DNA of 64,000 nt from Bacteroidota bacterium. Lineage in GTDB: Bacteria > Bacteroidota > Bacteroidia > Cytophagales > Cyclobacteriaceae. The notes beneath the pieces were generated by a model. That model saw only the letters and a list, made by a program, of their open reading frames with translations. It was not told the DNA's origin and ran no database searches. The stretch spans positions 1-64,000 of the forward strand of contig JAEYWY010000003.1 of the NCBI GenBank assembly GCA_023428695.1. Reading direction: 5' to 3'. Numbering within the stretch: position 1 is the stretch's first letter; each line of letters begins with the position of its first letter. This document shows positions 9,238-16,659 of this stretch, in pieces. The position numbers and the translations under genes are program-made.

Positions 9238-10131
9238 TCACAATTGATCGTGATAATAGCGGATAACCCGGTGAGCGCCGTAGTTGAATGCGATAACGAT
9301 TACAAGCAGGATCAGTGCACACAGCATCAAAGCCGCTTCATACATTGGAATCGACATCATCTCACCGTAGTTGTTGGCAAGCAATGCCGGCAACGGATAT
9401 CCGGCGTCAAACAACGAACCCGGTACCTGCACGACGTTACCTACTACCATTACGACGGCTATGGTCTCTCCAAATGTCTTGCTCACACCAAGCGTAAATG
9501 ACGCCGTGATTCCGGGCCGATGTTTCCGCAGAATTACATCGCGGATCATTTGCCAGTAGCTTGTTCCAAGCGAGAGAGAAGCTTCCTTTAATTCGATAGG
9601 CACCGAACGAAACAGTTCTATGAGCATATTTAGTACGAAAGGCATCACGGAAACCGCAACAACTATCGCACCCGCGAGAATTGAATACCCGGATGTATTC
9701 GACGCACCAAAAACCGTTGCTATGTTTCCAACAAGCGGAATGATTGCAATAATGCCCCATAATCCGAAAATCACCGAGGGAATTCCGGCGAGAATATCAA
9801 TCGTGGTTTGCAACGCACGCGATACCCAACGCGGCGCAAACTGTGTTATATATATAGATGCACCCAGACAAATGGGTACCATTATAATCAAGGCAAGAAT
9901 TGAAATCACAATCGAACTCCAGATGAATGGCCAAAGGCCGAACTTTCCCTGAAGTGGTATCCATTCATCGCTGATTATCAGTTTGAACAGGTCACCGTTG
10001 AGGAAAGGAGTTGATTTTGTCAGGAGGGATAGCCCAATGGCAAAGGGAAGGACAAGCATCACGGAAAGCATGACTTGCATCCATGACCTTCGCATTACCT
10101 CCGCTGTGCGCCGAAATGAAATAACCATCAC
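9238..10131 (-). CDS. PstC-like ABC permease
   Basis: This 297-aa permease has six predicted TM segments. A periplasmic loop contains KFGLWPFIWSSIVISILALI, followed by GIPSVIFGLWGI, a PstC hallmark. An EAA-type loop reads LNMLIELFRSVPIELKEASLSLG and is followed by FGETIAVVMVVGNV, another PstC-typical segment. It overlaps the binding-protein gene by 4 bp. The FGETIAV and LPALLANN-type sequence marks it as PstC rather than CysT/CysU. Confidence 0.88.
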   Translation of the reverse strand: MMVISFRRTAEVMRRSWMQVMLSVMLVLPFAIGLSLLTKSTPFLNGDLFKLIISDEWIPLQGKFGLWPFIWSSIVISILALIIMVPICLGASIYITQFAPRWVSRALQTTIDILAGIPSVIFGLWGIIAIIPLVGNIATVFGASNTSGYSILAGAIVVAVSVMPFVLNMLIELFRSVPIELKEASLSLGTSYWQMIRDVILRKHRPGITASFTLGVSKTFGETIAVVMVVGNVVQVPGSLFDAGYPLPALLANNYGEMMSIPMYEAALMLCALILLVIVIAFNYGAHRVIRYYHDQL

Positions 10132-11075
10132 TGAAGTTTTTGACGTTGTTCTTCAAGGATCGATTCACTCAACGGTATGTAGCCATTTTCTTCAATAAAG
10201 GCCTGACCTTTTGTGAGTATCCACGTCAGGAACGTTCTTACCGCCTCGCTGCGCGGCGCGCCGCTGGAAACGAGATATAATTCCCGTGCAGGCGGTGACG
10301 GGTATCTTCCATCAATGATTGCGCGCTTTACTTCGTCCAGGCTCTCATAAAAGTATTCCGTCGAATCGATTGCGCCATTGCCATTCACATCTATTGGCAG
10401 TACCTCTATTCCGGGATATTTTTTTCCGGTAGCCAGATCGTAAACGTAGATCACGTTATTGTATCCCAGTGCAAGCGGATCTTTTTTTACCGCGTCAGCG
10501 ACACCCGGATCACCAAAAACGGCAATGCCTTTCAAGGATTCCTGCCCGGCGCCGCCAAGGTATTCAGCCCAGGTTGCAGCTGCGCCTGCAGCATCTGAAC
10601 GCGTATAGACAGTAATCTTGTCAGATGACGCGTACCAGTTTACGGGTCCATCCTTCAGATAGAGTTTGCTCAGTTGTTCCCTGGTAAGGCCTTTTGATTT
10701 GATTTCATTCAGGTGAGGATTCTTGTCGGCTATTGTTGGGACGACGGCGTCTTTTGTAACCGATATCCACCATACGCCTTTCGCCTTTTCGGCTTCGGTG
10801 AAATCCCGCGAAAACATTCCGAGATCTGCCGCGCCGGTTAGTACATCGGCCATGCCTTTGCCGGCGCCACCAGCAGCAATGTTCACGCGTATTTCCGGGT
10901 ACTCTTTTCTGAACTCGGTGGCCCAGACGTTAACCAACGGGTAAAGGGCAAATGCGCCCGAAACTGTGATCGTTCCCTTTAACGATGAACCGTTTTCGTT
11001 CTTTTGTGATCCTGAACAGCTGATCAAAAGGAAGATTGTGATCAGATATACGATGTGTTTGGCGTGGTGGAACAT
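10128..11075 (-). CDS. PstS-family substrate-binding lipoprotein
   Basis: This 315-aa periplasmic binding lipoprotein (lipobox LLISC) is first in the four-gene importer operon. The mature part begins with the PstS-family pattern GTITVSGAFALYPL. The anion-loop GGAGKGMADVLTGAADLGMFSRD and the segment VTKDAVVPTIADKNPHL follow. The family binds phosphate or other oxyanions. No phoU or phoB gene and no Pho box is visible, and a homologous binding protein lies in the neighbouring riboswitch-controlled operon, so a sulfur oxyanion or organosulfur ligand is equally possible. It is divergent from an Rrf2 regulator. Confidence 0.87.
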   Translation of the reverse strand: MFHHAKHIVYLITIFLLISCSGSQKNENGSSLKGTITVSGAFALYPLVNVWATEFRKEYPEIRVNIAAGGAGKGMADVLTGAADLGMFSRDFTEAEKAKGVWWISVTKDAVVPTIADKNPHLNEIKSKGLTREQLSKLYLKDGPVNWYASSDKITVYTRSDAAGAAATWAEYLGGAGQESLKGIAVFGDPGVADAVKKDPLALGYNNVIYVYDLATGKKYPGIEVLPIDVNGNGAIDSTEYFYESLDEVKRAIIDGRYPSPPARELYLVSSGAPRSEAVRTFLTWILTKGQAFIEENGYIPLSESILEEQRQKLQ

Positions 11076-11120
11076 TTTTGTGCGTTAATCTGTCTGTATT
11101 AAGTAGGTCTGGAATCGTAT

Positions 11121-11140
11121 ATATGTCTTAATATGTCTGA
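11121..11140. promoter_or_regulatory. Tandem ATATGTCT repeat in divergent control region
   Basis: Two adjacent 10-bp units, ATATGTCTTA and ATATGTCTGA, lie between the divergent binding-protein and Rrf2 genes. Further TGTCTG sequence is nearby at about 11,090. One-helical-turn spacing is compatible with a regulator binding site, possibly for the Rrf2 protein itself. It does not match the inverted-repeat operator seen at 15,981 and 24,084. Confidence 0.35.
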
Positions 11141-11173
11141 GGGTTGTTACCGGATTTTCTAATCAGAAAGTCC

Positions 11174-11181
11174 TAAATTTG
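11174..11181 (+). promoter_or_regulatory. Candidate -7 element for rrf2-like gene
   Basis: TAAATTTG matches the Bacteroidota -7 consensus TAnnTTTG exactly and lies only 8 bp before the preferred ATG at 11190. If used, the mRNA would be nearly leaderless. No TTTG is found 19 bp upstream, so support is partial. Confidence 0.35.
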
Positions 11182-11189
11182 TGCTTACC

Positions 11190-11651
11190 ATGCTTTCAAA
11201 GAAGTGTAAATACGCCATTCATGCCCTTGTGCACATGGCGAAAAATCCGGCTGAAAAGTATCTCATCAAGGAGATCTCTGAAACTTGCAACATTCCGAAG
11301 AAGTTTCTTGAAGCGATTCTGCTTGAACTCAACCGTGCCGGAGTATTGAGCAGCAAGTCCGGCAAGGGTGGTGGTTACATGCTTCGGCTTCCACCAGACG
11401 AAGTCAACCTTGCTGAGGTGGTACGGCTTTTCGACGGCGCCATTGCGTTGGTTCCGTGTGCCACCCACAAGTTCTACCAGCCTTGTGACGAATGTGAAGA
11501 TGAAGAAACCTGCACTGTACGTCATTCCTTTCTTGAAGTTCGAAACGCCACGGTTGAGCTATTGAAATCGCAGACTCTTGCCTCGCTTGTCAGGAACGAG
11601 GAGAAGCTGGTCGCGCGAGCCCGGCGCAAGCCTGTAAAGAAGGCTCGCTAG
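11190..11651 (+). CDS. Rrf2-family transcriptional regulator (first of two)
   Basis: This is a winged-helix Rrf2 regulator of 153 aa. The frame could start at a GTG at 11181, but the ATG at 11190 gives the family's usual N-terminus MLSKKCKYAIHALVHMA. The HTH covers about residues 25-65, with the SGKGGGYML wing. The C-terminal half has four cysteines in the pattern C-x8-C-x2-C-x5-C (PC, PCDEC, ETC), suited to an Fe-S cluster or redox sensing. Rrf2 relatives such as CymR and IscR control cysteine and Fe-S metabolism. It is divergent from the importer operon and converges on the receptor operon. Confidence 0.9.
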   Translation: MLSKKCKYAIHALVHMAKNPAEKYLIKEISETCNIPKKFLEAILLELNRAGVLSSKSGKGGGYMLRLPPDEVNLAEVVRLFDGAIALVPCATHKFYQPCDECEDEETCTVRHSFLEVRNATVELLKSQTLASLVRNEEKLVARARRKPVKKAR

Positions 11652-11662
11652 ACCATTTGTTG

Positions 11663-12628
11663 TTATAATCCTCTGCCCGATACAAATGCATTGAATGCCT
11701 TGTTGTTGGCGTTCACTTCACCTGTCCCGAGGTATCCATACTCTTTCAGGTATGCCGCGCCATTCTTCTCTACCCACTTCAGGAACTTCAGTGACTCATT
11801 GGAGACTTTTTGTTTGTCTACAGACAAGTGCAGAAAAGATGTCGGAAGATTCTTCCCGCCGTCTTCCAATAGCTGAAGAAGTTCATTCAGGTTGGAGTAT
11901 ACACCGCGCTCATCAGCTTTAACCTTTCCATTTCCGTCAAGGTCAACAGGAATGACAGTAAGTCCCGGCAAGGGAGATCTTGATTCCAGGTTGTAGATAA
12001 GCGGTATCGGCAGGTAAGATATACCGGTTGAATCGCGGAGCAACGCCTTCATAAGGTGCTCATCCGATCCGGCAATAGACTTACCGTTGATATCTTTTTG
12101 TTCGAATCCGTAATGCCTGGCGAACACCACAGGTGCACCAGCTTTTTGAAACCGTGTGTATGTGGTAAAGGGTACGTTGATCGTTTCCTTGTCACTCTGA
12201 TCAGCGAAAATGTCATGGAAAAAAACCTGCTTGATAAGTTTGTTGTCAAGTCCCTTTTCACCGTACGCTTTTGCAAAACCTGATCCGGCAGTAGCTACCG
12301 GCAGGATGGCATAACGACCTACCTGCAGATACTCGCGGTTCTTTTTGAGCTTTTCATCGTGTTCGTAAACTTCTGCGAGTACGTCGTATTGGTTTGGATC
12401 GGAAGACCCTCTGGATTCAATGATAACCTGAATTTCAGGATACTCTTTGTTGAATTCATCAATCCAACGCTGCACAAGTGTATACGAAAAACGTGCTCCT
12501 GTAACAACGACAACTTTATGGCTGTCCTTCCCACCAGCCGATGCCTGCGAAGCATCTGCTACCTGCGCGGTCGCAGATAAGTTGATACCTGCAAACAACG
12601 CCACTGCATAAACTAACTTCTTGACCAT
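11663..12628 (-). CDS. PstS-like periplasmic substrate-binding protein
   Basis: This is a 321-aa exported binding protein with a Sec signal (MVKKLVYAVALFAGINLSATAQ) and no lipobox Cys. The pattern VVVVTGARFSYTLVQRWIDEFNKEYPEIQVIIESRGSS parallels the binding-protein family of the importer next door. Both proteins also carry a VIPVDLDGNGK / LPIDVNGNGA segment. It lies 16 bp after the TonB receptor gene and is the last gene of that operon, so it probably accepts the ligand brought across the outer membrane and may feed the PstCAB-like permease. It has no Cys and one internal Met. Confidence is high for the fold and low for the ligand. Confidence 0.8.
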   Translation of the reverse strand: MVKKLVYAVALFAGINLSATAQVADASQASAGGKDSHKVVVVTGARFSYTLVQRWIDEFNKEYPEIQVIIESRGSSDPNQYDVLAEVYEHDEKLKKNREYLQVGRYAILPVATAGSGFAKAYGEKGLDNKLIKQVFFHDIFADQSDKETINVPFTTYTRFQKAGAPVVFARHYGFEQKDINGKSIAGSDEHLMKALLRDSTGISYLPIPLIYNLESRSPLPGLTVIPVDLDGNGKVKADERGVYSNLNELLQLLEDGGKNLPTSFLHLSVDKQKVSNESLKFLKWVEKNGAAYLKEYGYLGTGEVNANNKAFNAFVSGRGL

Positions 12629-12644
12629 TTTTGTTTACTCTTTA

Positions 12645-15209
12645 TTATTTGATGTATGAATATTTAATCGTTACGCCGTAGGTTCTCGGGTCACCCAGCA
12701 CGGCAGCGTAGTGACCTGCATTTCCACCCGCAGCAAGCAGTTGCTCGAAGTAATCTTTGTCAAGCAGGTTCCGTGCCCATAGTGTCAGTGATACTCCTTT
12801 GCTCGCGCGAAATCCTACTCGTGCATTCAGCAAACCATATCCGTCTACGTTAAGATATTTCGAAGGTGAAGAGCTTGAAGAAAATTCCGAACGGAAGAAA
12901 CCGTCAAGAGCAAAGAATGCCTGACCCTGTTGTTCCTGGAAACGGATCTTGTTGGATGCAAGCTCGGCAGAAAGCGATCCTGACCATTTTGAAATTCCGG
13001 GAAGGCGTTCGCCAGAGACATCCTTAAATGCTACCTGTACGCCTTCAACAGTCAAACCGGTCTCTTCGAGCGGGAGCGGTGCATTGGTGAAGCGAACATA
13101 TTTCGCATCCGTGTACGTGACCGCACCGAAGAGGGTAAGGTGTTTGGTGAGTTTTACGTTTCCATCCAGTTCAGCACCTTTTACATTTACCTTTTCAGCA
13201 TTGGCGATGTAGCCACGGTTTACACCAAGTTGAGGTGATTGCACGTTGGTTTGGTAATCATCGATGTCCGTATGAAACACTGTGAAGTTCAACACAGCAT
13301 TATCAGTTGGCGCACTCTTGATTCCGGCTTCAAAATGTTTCACGTACTCAGGCTTGATGGTACCAAGTTCAACAGCAACCTGGCCATCGATCACAGGCAG
13401 ACCAGCCACGTTTACGCCGACGGGTTTATAACTTGTTGAATAGGTAGCGTATGCGTTGACGCGTTTCTTCGTTTTGTACGATAATGTTATCTGATACGTA
13501 AGGTTGGTTTCGTCTGCAGCGGTCTCAAAAAACTGATTGCGAAATACCGCATTCTTAAGTGCGATCAGGTCGGGATCTTCGGTTTCCAATCCGCCATATG
13601 TGGTACGGTTGTAGGATACCTGCTTCTCATCGTAGTTGAAGCGGATACCAGGAAGGAGATGTATTCTATCCGTGATTGTCCAGTCAACGTTCGCGAACAC
13701 CGCTGCACTTAAAGATTCAATGGAGGATCTCGTGCGGGCGCCGTATCCATCAAGTAGCCCCGGTGTTTGCCAGAGCTCGCTCGTCGAGTTTTGTGAAAAA
13801 CGCCATTGTGCGGAACCCGATTCTTCAGTACCTCTGGTTTGCAGTTCCTGATCAATGAAGAAGAGCCCGATCACACCTGAGAGATGTGAAGAAAAATCAC
13901 CTGCGTAACGGATTTCCTGTGACCAGTTCCTGTGCTCGGAAGGGTTCTGGGACTTTGCCAGTGACTGCAGCCCTGTAAAGTCGCGGTCATTAGACGGACC
14001 CCAGTTCCAGTAACGCCATGCTGTGGTGGAAGTCAGCGTTCCTTTTCCAATTTCTATCTCTGCACTGAGCGACACGCCTCCAAGCTCATTGAGTGAACGC
14101 CACGGGGTGTCATGATCGATTACACGATCAAACGGATTCAGTGACGGCAGCTGGTAATTCAAGTCGGCGATGATGTTGTTAAACTGGCGGTATGCTGCTC
14201 TTTTCGTTTCCACAATGCCGGCGACAACCTGTGCATAACCGTTCGGGTTTTGACGGGAGTCGTCTCCAGACAGGATGATGGATATTTTGTCACTGGGTGT
14301 GAAAAGCAGTTGAGCCTTGTAGCCGAGGTTGTTCATGTCGTTGATGTGCTCGTTTCTGGCTACGTTGTAGACCGTACCGTTTCGCTGCGTACCAGACAAT
14401 GAAAAACGTGCTGCGAGTTTGTCCTTTATAACGGGACCGGTGACGGATGTTTTTGCCTGAACGAAGCCATAATTTCCATAGCTCACTTCAAGGTCTGCCG
14501 CGGGTTTGAAAGAGGGCTTTCTTGTCGTAATGTTGAAAGCACCGGCCGTTGTGTTCTTTCCAAAGAGCGTTCCCTGGGGACCACGCAAAACTTCGATACG
14601 TTCGATGTCAACAAAGTCAAAGGTAGTGGCTGCGGGTCGGGAGTAATACACACCATCAACATAGAGACCTACACCGGGATCCAGACCGTCGTTAGTCAGT
14701 CCAAACGGAGAACCAAGTCCTCGGATATTGATACCCGTATTACGCGGGTTTGATGAGTACAACTGAACCGATGGTACAAGTTCCTTAAGACGATTCACGT
14801 TGAATGCACCGGCTTCTTCGGCCCGTGGCCCGCCGATAACAGAGATCGGAATCGGTACTTCCTGCGCTGTTTCACTGCGACGACGTGCCGTCACAACAAC
14901 TTCAGACAAAAGGTTGTCTTCTTTAAGTATGACTTCAATAGGCTCATTGATGAATTCGTACAGTTCGAGTTCCTGCGATTTGAATCCAACGGAGCTGAAT
15001 ATTATTGTGAAAGGGAAATTCTTGTCGGTAGTCAAAACGAAAGCACCGTTGACATCGGCTACGGCGTGGGTAGACGTACCCTTAACTTGTACTGTGGCAC
15101 CGATTACGGGTTGTCCGCTGTTGTCAACGATAGTTCCCTGTAATTTTTGCTGCCCCAGGACGATACCGGCCGTGATTGCAAAAAAGAAAGTAAACAGAAC
15201 TTTTTTCAT
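12645..15209 (-). CDS. TonB-dependent outer-membrane receptor (FecA/CirA-type)
   Basis: This is an 854-aa TonB-dependent transporter. I take the start at 15209 (MKKVLFTFFFAITAGIVLGQ signal peptide); the open frame extends 24 residues further. A CarboxypepD_reg-like domain (KLQGTIVDNSGQPVIGATV) is followed by a plug (VNRLKELVPSVQLYSSNP, INIRGLGSPFG, IERIEVLRGPQGTLFG) and a 22-strand barrel. It is shorter than SusC proteins, has no SusD partner and fits a small-ligand receptor. The sequence has no Cys and only one Met after the start, by my count. It is second in an operon headed by a SAM-like riboswitch, which points to sulfur-compound uptake. Confidence 0.9.
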   Translation of the reverse strand: MKKVLFTFFFAITAGIVLGQQKLQGTIVDNSGQPVIGATVQVKGTSTHAVADVNGAFVLTTDKNFPFTIIFSSVGFKSQELELYEFINEPIEVILKEDNLLSEVVVTARRRSETAQEVPIPISVIGGPRAEEAGAFNVNRLKELVPSVQLYSSNPRNTGINIRGLGSPFGLTNDGLDPGVGLYVDGVYYSRPAATTFDFVDIERIEVLRGPQGTLFGKNTTAGAFNITTRKPSFKPAADLEVSYGNYGFVQAKTSVTGPVIKDKLAARFSLSGTQRNGTVYNVARNEHINDMNNLGYKAQLLFTPSDKISIILSGDDSRQNPNGYAQVVAGIVETKRAAYRQFNNIIADLNYQLPSLNPFDRVIDHDTPWRSLNELGGVSLSAEIEIGKGTLTSTTAWRYWNWGPSNDRDFTGLQSLAKSQNPSEHRNWSQEIRYAGDFSSHLSGVIGLFFIDQELQTRGTEESGSAQWRFSQNSTSELWQTPGLLDGYGARTRSSIESLSAAVFANVDWTITDRIHLLPGIRFNYDEKQVSYNRTTYGGLETEDPDLIALKNAVFRNQFFETAADETNLTYQITLSYKTKKRVNAYATYSTSYKPVGVNVAGLPVIDGQVAVELGTIKPEYVKHFEAGIKSAPTDNAVLNFTVFHTDIDDYQTNVQSPQLGVNRGYIANAEKVNVKGAELDGNVKLTKHLTLFGAVTYTDAKYVRFTNAPLPLEETGLTVEGVQVAFKDVSGERLPGISKWSGSLSAELASNKIRFQEQQGQAFFALDGFFRSEFSSSSSPSKYLNVDGYGLLNARVGFRASKGVSLTLWARNLLDKDYFEQLLAAGGNAGHYAAVLGDPRTYGVTIKYSYIK

Positions 15210-15261
15210 ATTATTATTATGTCTATAGAAATAGTAGTATTTAAAGGGAAAAAATTTTTGA

Positions 15262-15741
15262 TTACGATGCGTACAATGCATTGATTTGGTTTCTTAACCG
15301 TCTTTCAATCTTGAGGACTTTTTTGAGCCGTGCCTTAAAGCTGACTTCTTCTTCGAAAAGGGCGAACGCTTTTTTCAATTGTCCTGATACGGCATCTTCC
15401 CGGCTTACATCAACCTGAAGCTGAAATGCGCGTTCGTGCCTGTCGTAAGAAAGTGTAGAACCTTCCGGCTGGCTCAGGAGGAAGAGACCTCTCAGCACCT
15501 GGGCGTGACCGAGATATTGTTCATTTAATTTGAATGTGAAGTTGATCTGTATGTTGCCCTGACTGTCAACGGCGCTCAAGTCAAATCGACTTTGGGAAAT
15601 GAACGTTGACTTGTCCAAAAGTGCATGGATTTTCAGGCCAAATACGTTAGACACAGGCGTTTTAGTATTTGCATTTTTTACGAGCGTCCGGCTATGGCCT
15701 GAAAAAAACAGAGGTATAGTATTTTGAATTGTTGTTGTCAT
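15262..15741 (-). CDS. Hypothetical protein, first gene of riboswitch operon
   Basis: I do not recognise this 159-aa protein. It has no signal peptide or TM segment. The N-terminal two thirds look beta-rich (GLKIHALLDKSTFISQSRF, GNIQINFTFKLNEQYLG). The C-terminus is a charged helix, about residues 120-155 (FEEEVSFKARLKKVLKIERRLRNQ). It contains no Cys and no Met after the initiator. It lies 52 bp before the TonB receptor gene under the same riboswitch and Cys-rich leader ORF, so it is probably a cytoplasmic accessory of the same sulfur response. Confidence 0.75.
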   Translation of the reverse strand: MTTTIQNTIPLFFSGHSRTLVKNANTKTPVSNVFGLKIHALLDKSTFISQSRFDLSAVDSQGNIQINFTFKLNEQYLGHAQVLRGLFLLSQPEGSTLSYDRHERAFQLQVDVSREDAVSGQLKKAFALFEEEVSFKARLKKVLKIERRLRNQINALYAS

Positions 15742-15787
15742 GATTAATAAGTTTTGATGTTGCGTAATTGTTTGAGAGAGGGAGGTG

Positions 15788-15844
15788 TTAACAGCAACAA
15801 CAACAACACATAGTCATGAGGGCGAGGGAGAAATTTGTTTTCAT
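15788..15844 (-). CDS. Cysteine leader peptide, 18 codons
   Basis: A short ORF between the riboswitch and the first structural gene reads MKTNFSLALMTMCCCCCC and then stops (TAA). Six Cys codons (five TGT, one TGC) stand immediately before the stop. Such terminal Cys runs are the logic of ribosome-stalling leader peptides that sense Cys-tRNA or cysteine shortage. The ORF starts right at the distal edge of the riboswitch P1 stem. I saw no strong hairpin with a U-tract between it and 15741, so it could act on translation or Rho access. No proteomic evidence is possible from sequence alone. Confidence 0.65.
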   Translation of the reverse strand: MKTNFSLALMTMCCCCCC

Positions 15845-15851
15845 ATTCAAT

Positions 15852-15958
15852 ATTTATAGTTCCTTAATATTTCCGGCAGGACTTAGCACCTTTTCTTCGC
15901 GGCGAAGGAGGTTGCTATAGGATCATCGAGCCTGTACTCTTCCCTATTCTTTATAAAC
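15852..15958 (-). ncRNA. SAM-I-like (S-box clan) riboswitch, copy 1
   Basis: Read on the minus strand, the element has AAGAGTACAGGCTCGATGAT, then AGCAACCT, then a short hairpin CTTCG-CCG-CGAAG, then AAGGTGCTAAGTCCTGCC. The order AGAG, ACNGGCYCGATGA, GCAACC, hairpin, GGTGCTAA.TCCTGC is that of the SAM-I aptamer core. A terminal stem can be drawn from GUUUAUA and UAUAAAU. Copy 2 at 23,919 shares the core while its stems differ in compensating ways. It should repress the receptor operon when S-adenosylmethionine is plentiful. A related SAM-clan class is the main alternative. Confidence 0.68.
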
Positions 15959-15964
15959 ATATAC

Positions 15965-15999
15965 CAAAGGTAATAACTATGTCTATTAAACCAATAGAC
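15965..15999 (-). promoter_or_regulatory. Promoter with inverted-repeat operator, receptor operon
   Basis: On the minus strand, TACCTTTG (plus 15965-15972) matches TAnnTTTG exactly. Nineteen bases upstream lies ATTG (plus 15992-15995), one mismatch from the TTTG -33 element. The perfect inverted repeat GTCTATT-5-AATAGAC (15981-15999) overlaps the -33 box and part of the spacer. This is the ideal place for a repressor, plausibly one of the two Rrf2 proteins. The same arrangement with the same spacing occurs at 24,067-24,101. Confidence 0.7.
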
Positions 16000-16020
16000 T
16001 TTATATTTTTTTTATCTTTA

Positions 16021-16037
16021 TCCTGAAAATTTCAGGA
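16021..16037. promoter_or_regulatory. Perfect palindrome upstream of second rrf2-like gene
   Basis: TCCTGAAA-A-TTTCAGGA has 8-bp arms with one central base. It lies 33 bp before the ATG at 16070 and about 20 bp beyond the divergent operator. It could be an autoregulatory site of the Rrf2 gene. No exact -7 element was found for that gene. Confidence 0.45.
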
Positions 16038-16069
16038 AAGTAACCGTGGGGAATTACCGATTACCGCTG

Positions 16070-16531
16070 ATGCTATCGCGAAAAAGCCGTTATGCAATCG
16101 ATGCATTAGCGTTTATGGCGGAAAATGGGGCGACCTTTGTCCAGGTTCCGCACATTGCGGCGGAGCGCCGGATTCCGCGAAAATTTCTTGAAAACATCAT
16201 GTCGGCCCTCAAAAAGGGGGGTATCCTGGGCAGCAAACAGGGTAGGGGCGGGGGATTCTATTTTGCCCGCCGGCCCGCGGAGATCTCCATATTTCAGGTA
16301 ATCACAGTCCTTGAAGGGCCGCTTTCCATGCTGCCCTGCCTTGCCGGGACAGTCACGTGCCAACCCTGCGAATCCAAAGAAACCTGCGCCACCCGGGCAA
16401 TCTTTGCCGACGCATGCAGGTCGGTGAGCGTCGTACTGAATAAGTACACTATTAATGACATCATCTCAGGGAACACCGGAGCAACGCGAATTGCAGGATT
16501 TCCTGTGGGCGGCAATGTTGCTGTTAAGTAA
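16070..16531 (+). CDS. Rrf2-family transcriptional regulator (second)
   Basis: This Rrf2 paralogue of 153 aa starts at the ATG at 16070 (MLSRKSRYAIDALAFMAENG); a GTG at 16046 would add eight residues. It has a winged HTH with PRKFLENIMSALKKGGILGSKQGRGGGF. The four-Cys pattern C-x6-C-x2-C-x5-C (PCLAGTVTCQPCESKETC) parallels the first copy at 11190, so both may carry the same cofactor. It is divergent from the receptor operon and converges on the sulfatase operon. That position makes it the best candidate to bind the shared TCTATT/AATAGA operators. Confidence 0.9.
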   Translation: MLSRKSRYAIDALAFMAENGATFVQVPHIAAERRIPRKFLENIMSALKKGGILGSKQGRGGGFYFARRPAEISIFQVITVLEGPLSMLPCLAGTVTCQPCESKETCATRAIFADACRSVSVVLNKYTINDIISGNTGATRIAGFPVGGNVAVK

Positions 16532-16576
16532 TTGCGACTCCCTATTTTGACAGGCGATACTCTATAATATTTATTT

Positions 16577-16626
16577 AACACAAACGGGATTTATATAACA
16601 CAAACGGGCACCCGCCCGGTGCCCGT
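16577..16626. terminator. Bidirectional terminator-like hairpin with flanking direct repeat
   Basis: ACGGGCACC (16604-16612) pairs with GGTGCCCGT (16618-16626) across a 5-nt loop, between the convergent Rrf2 gene and the formylglycine-generating-enzyme gene. Two copies of AACACAAACGGG (16577-16588 and 16597-16608) have a 20-bp period. The T-run is weak on both sides, so it may be only partly intrinsic. Confidence 0.55.
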
Positions 16627-16659
16627 CTTCCAAACCCAAAACAATCCAAACCAGTAGTC

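Noticed and set aside
8379..10131. Calling the permeases CysT/CysW (sulfate permeases) outright
   Set aside because: Sequence motifs (GIPSVIFGLWGI, FGETIAV) are PstC/PstA-type; the sulfur role is inferred from context only.
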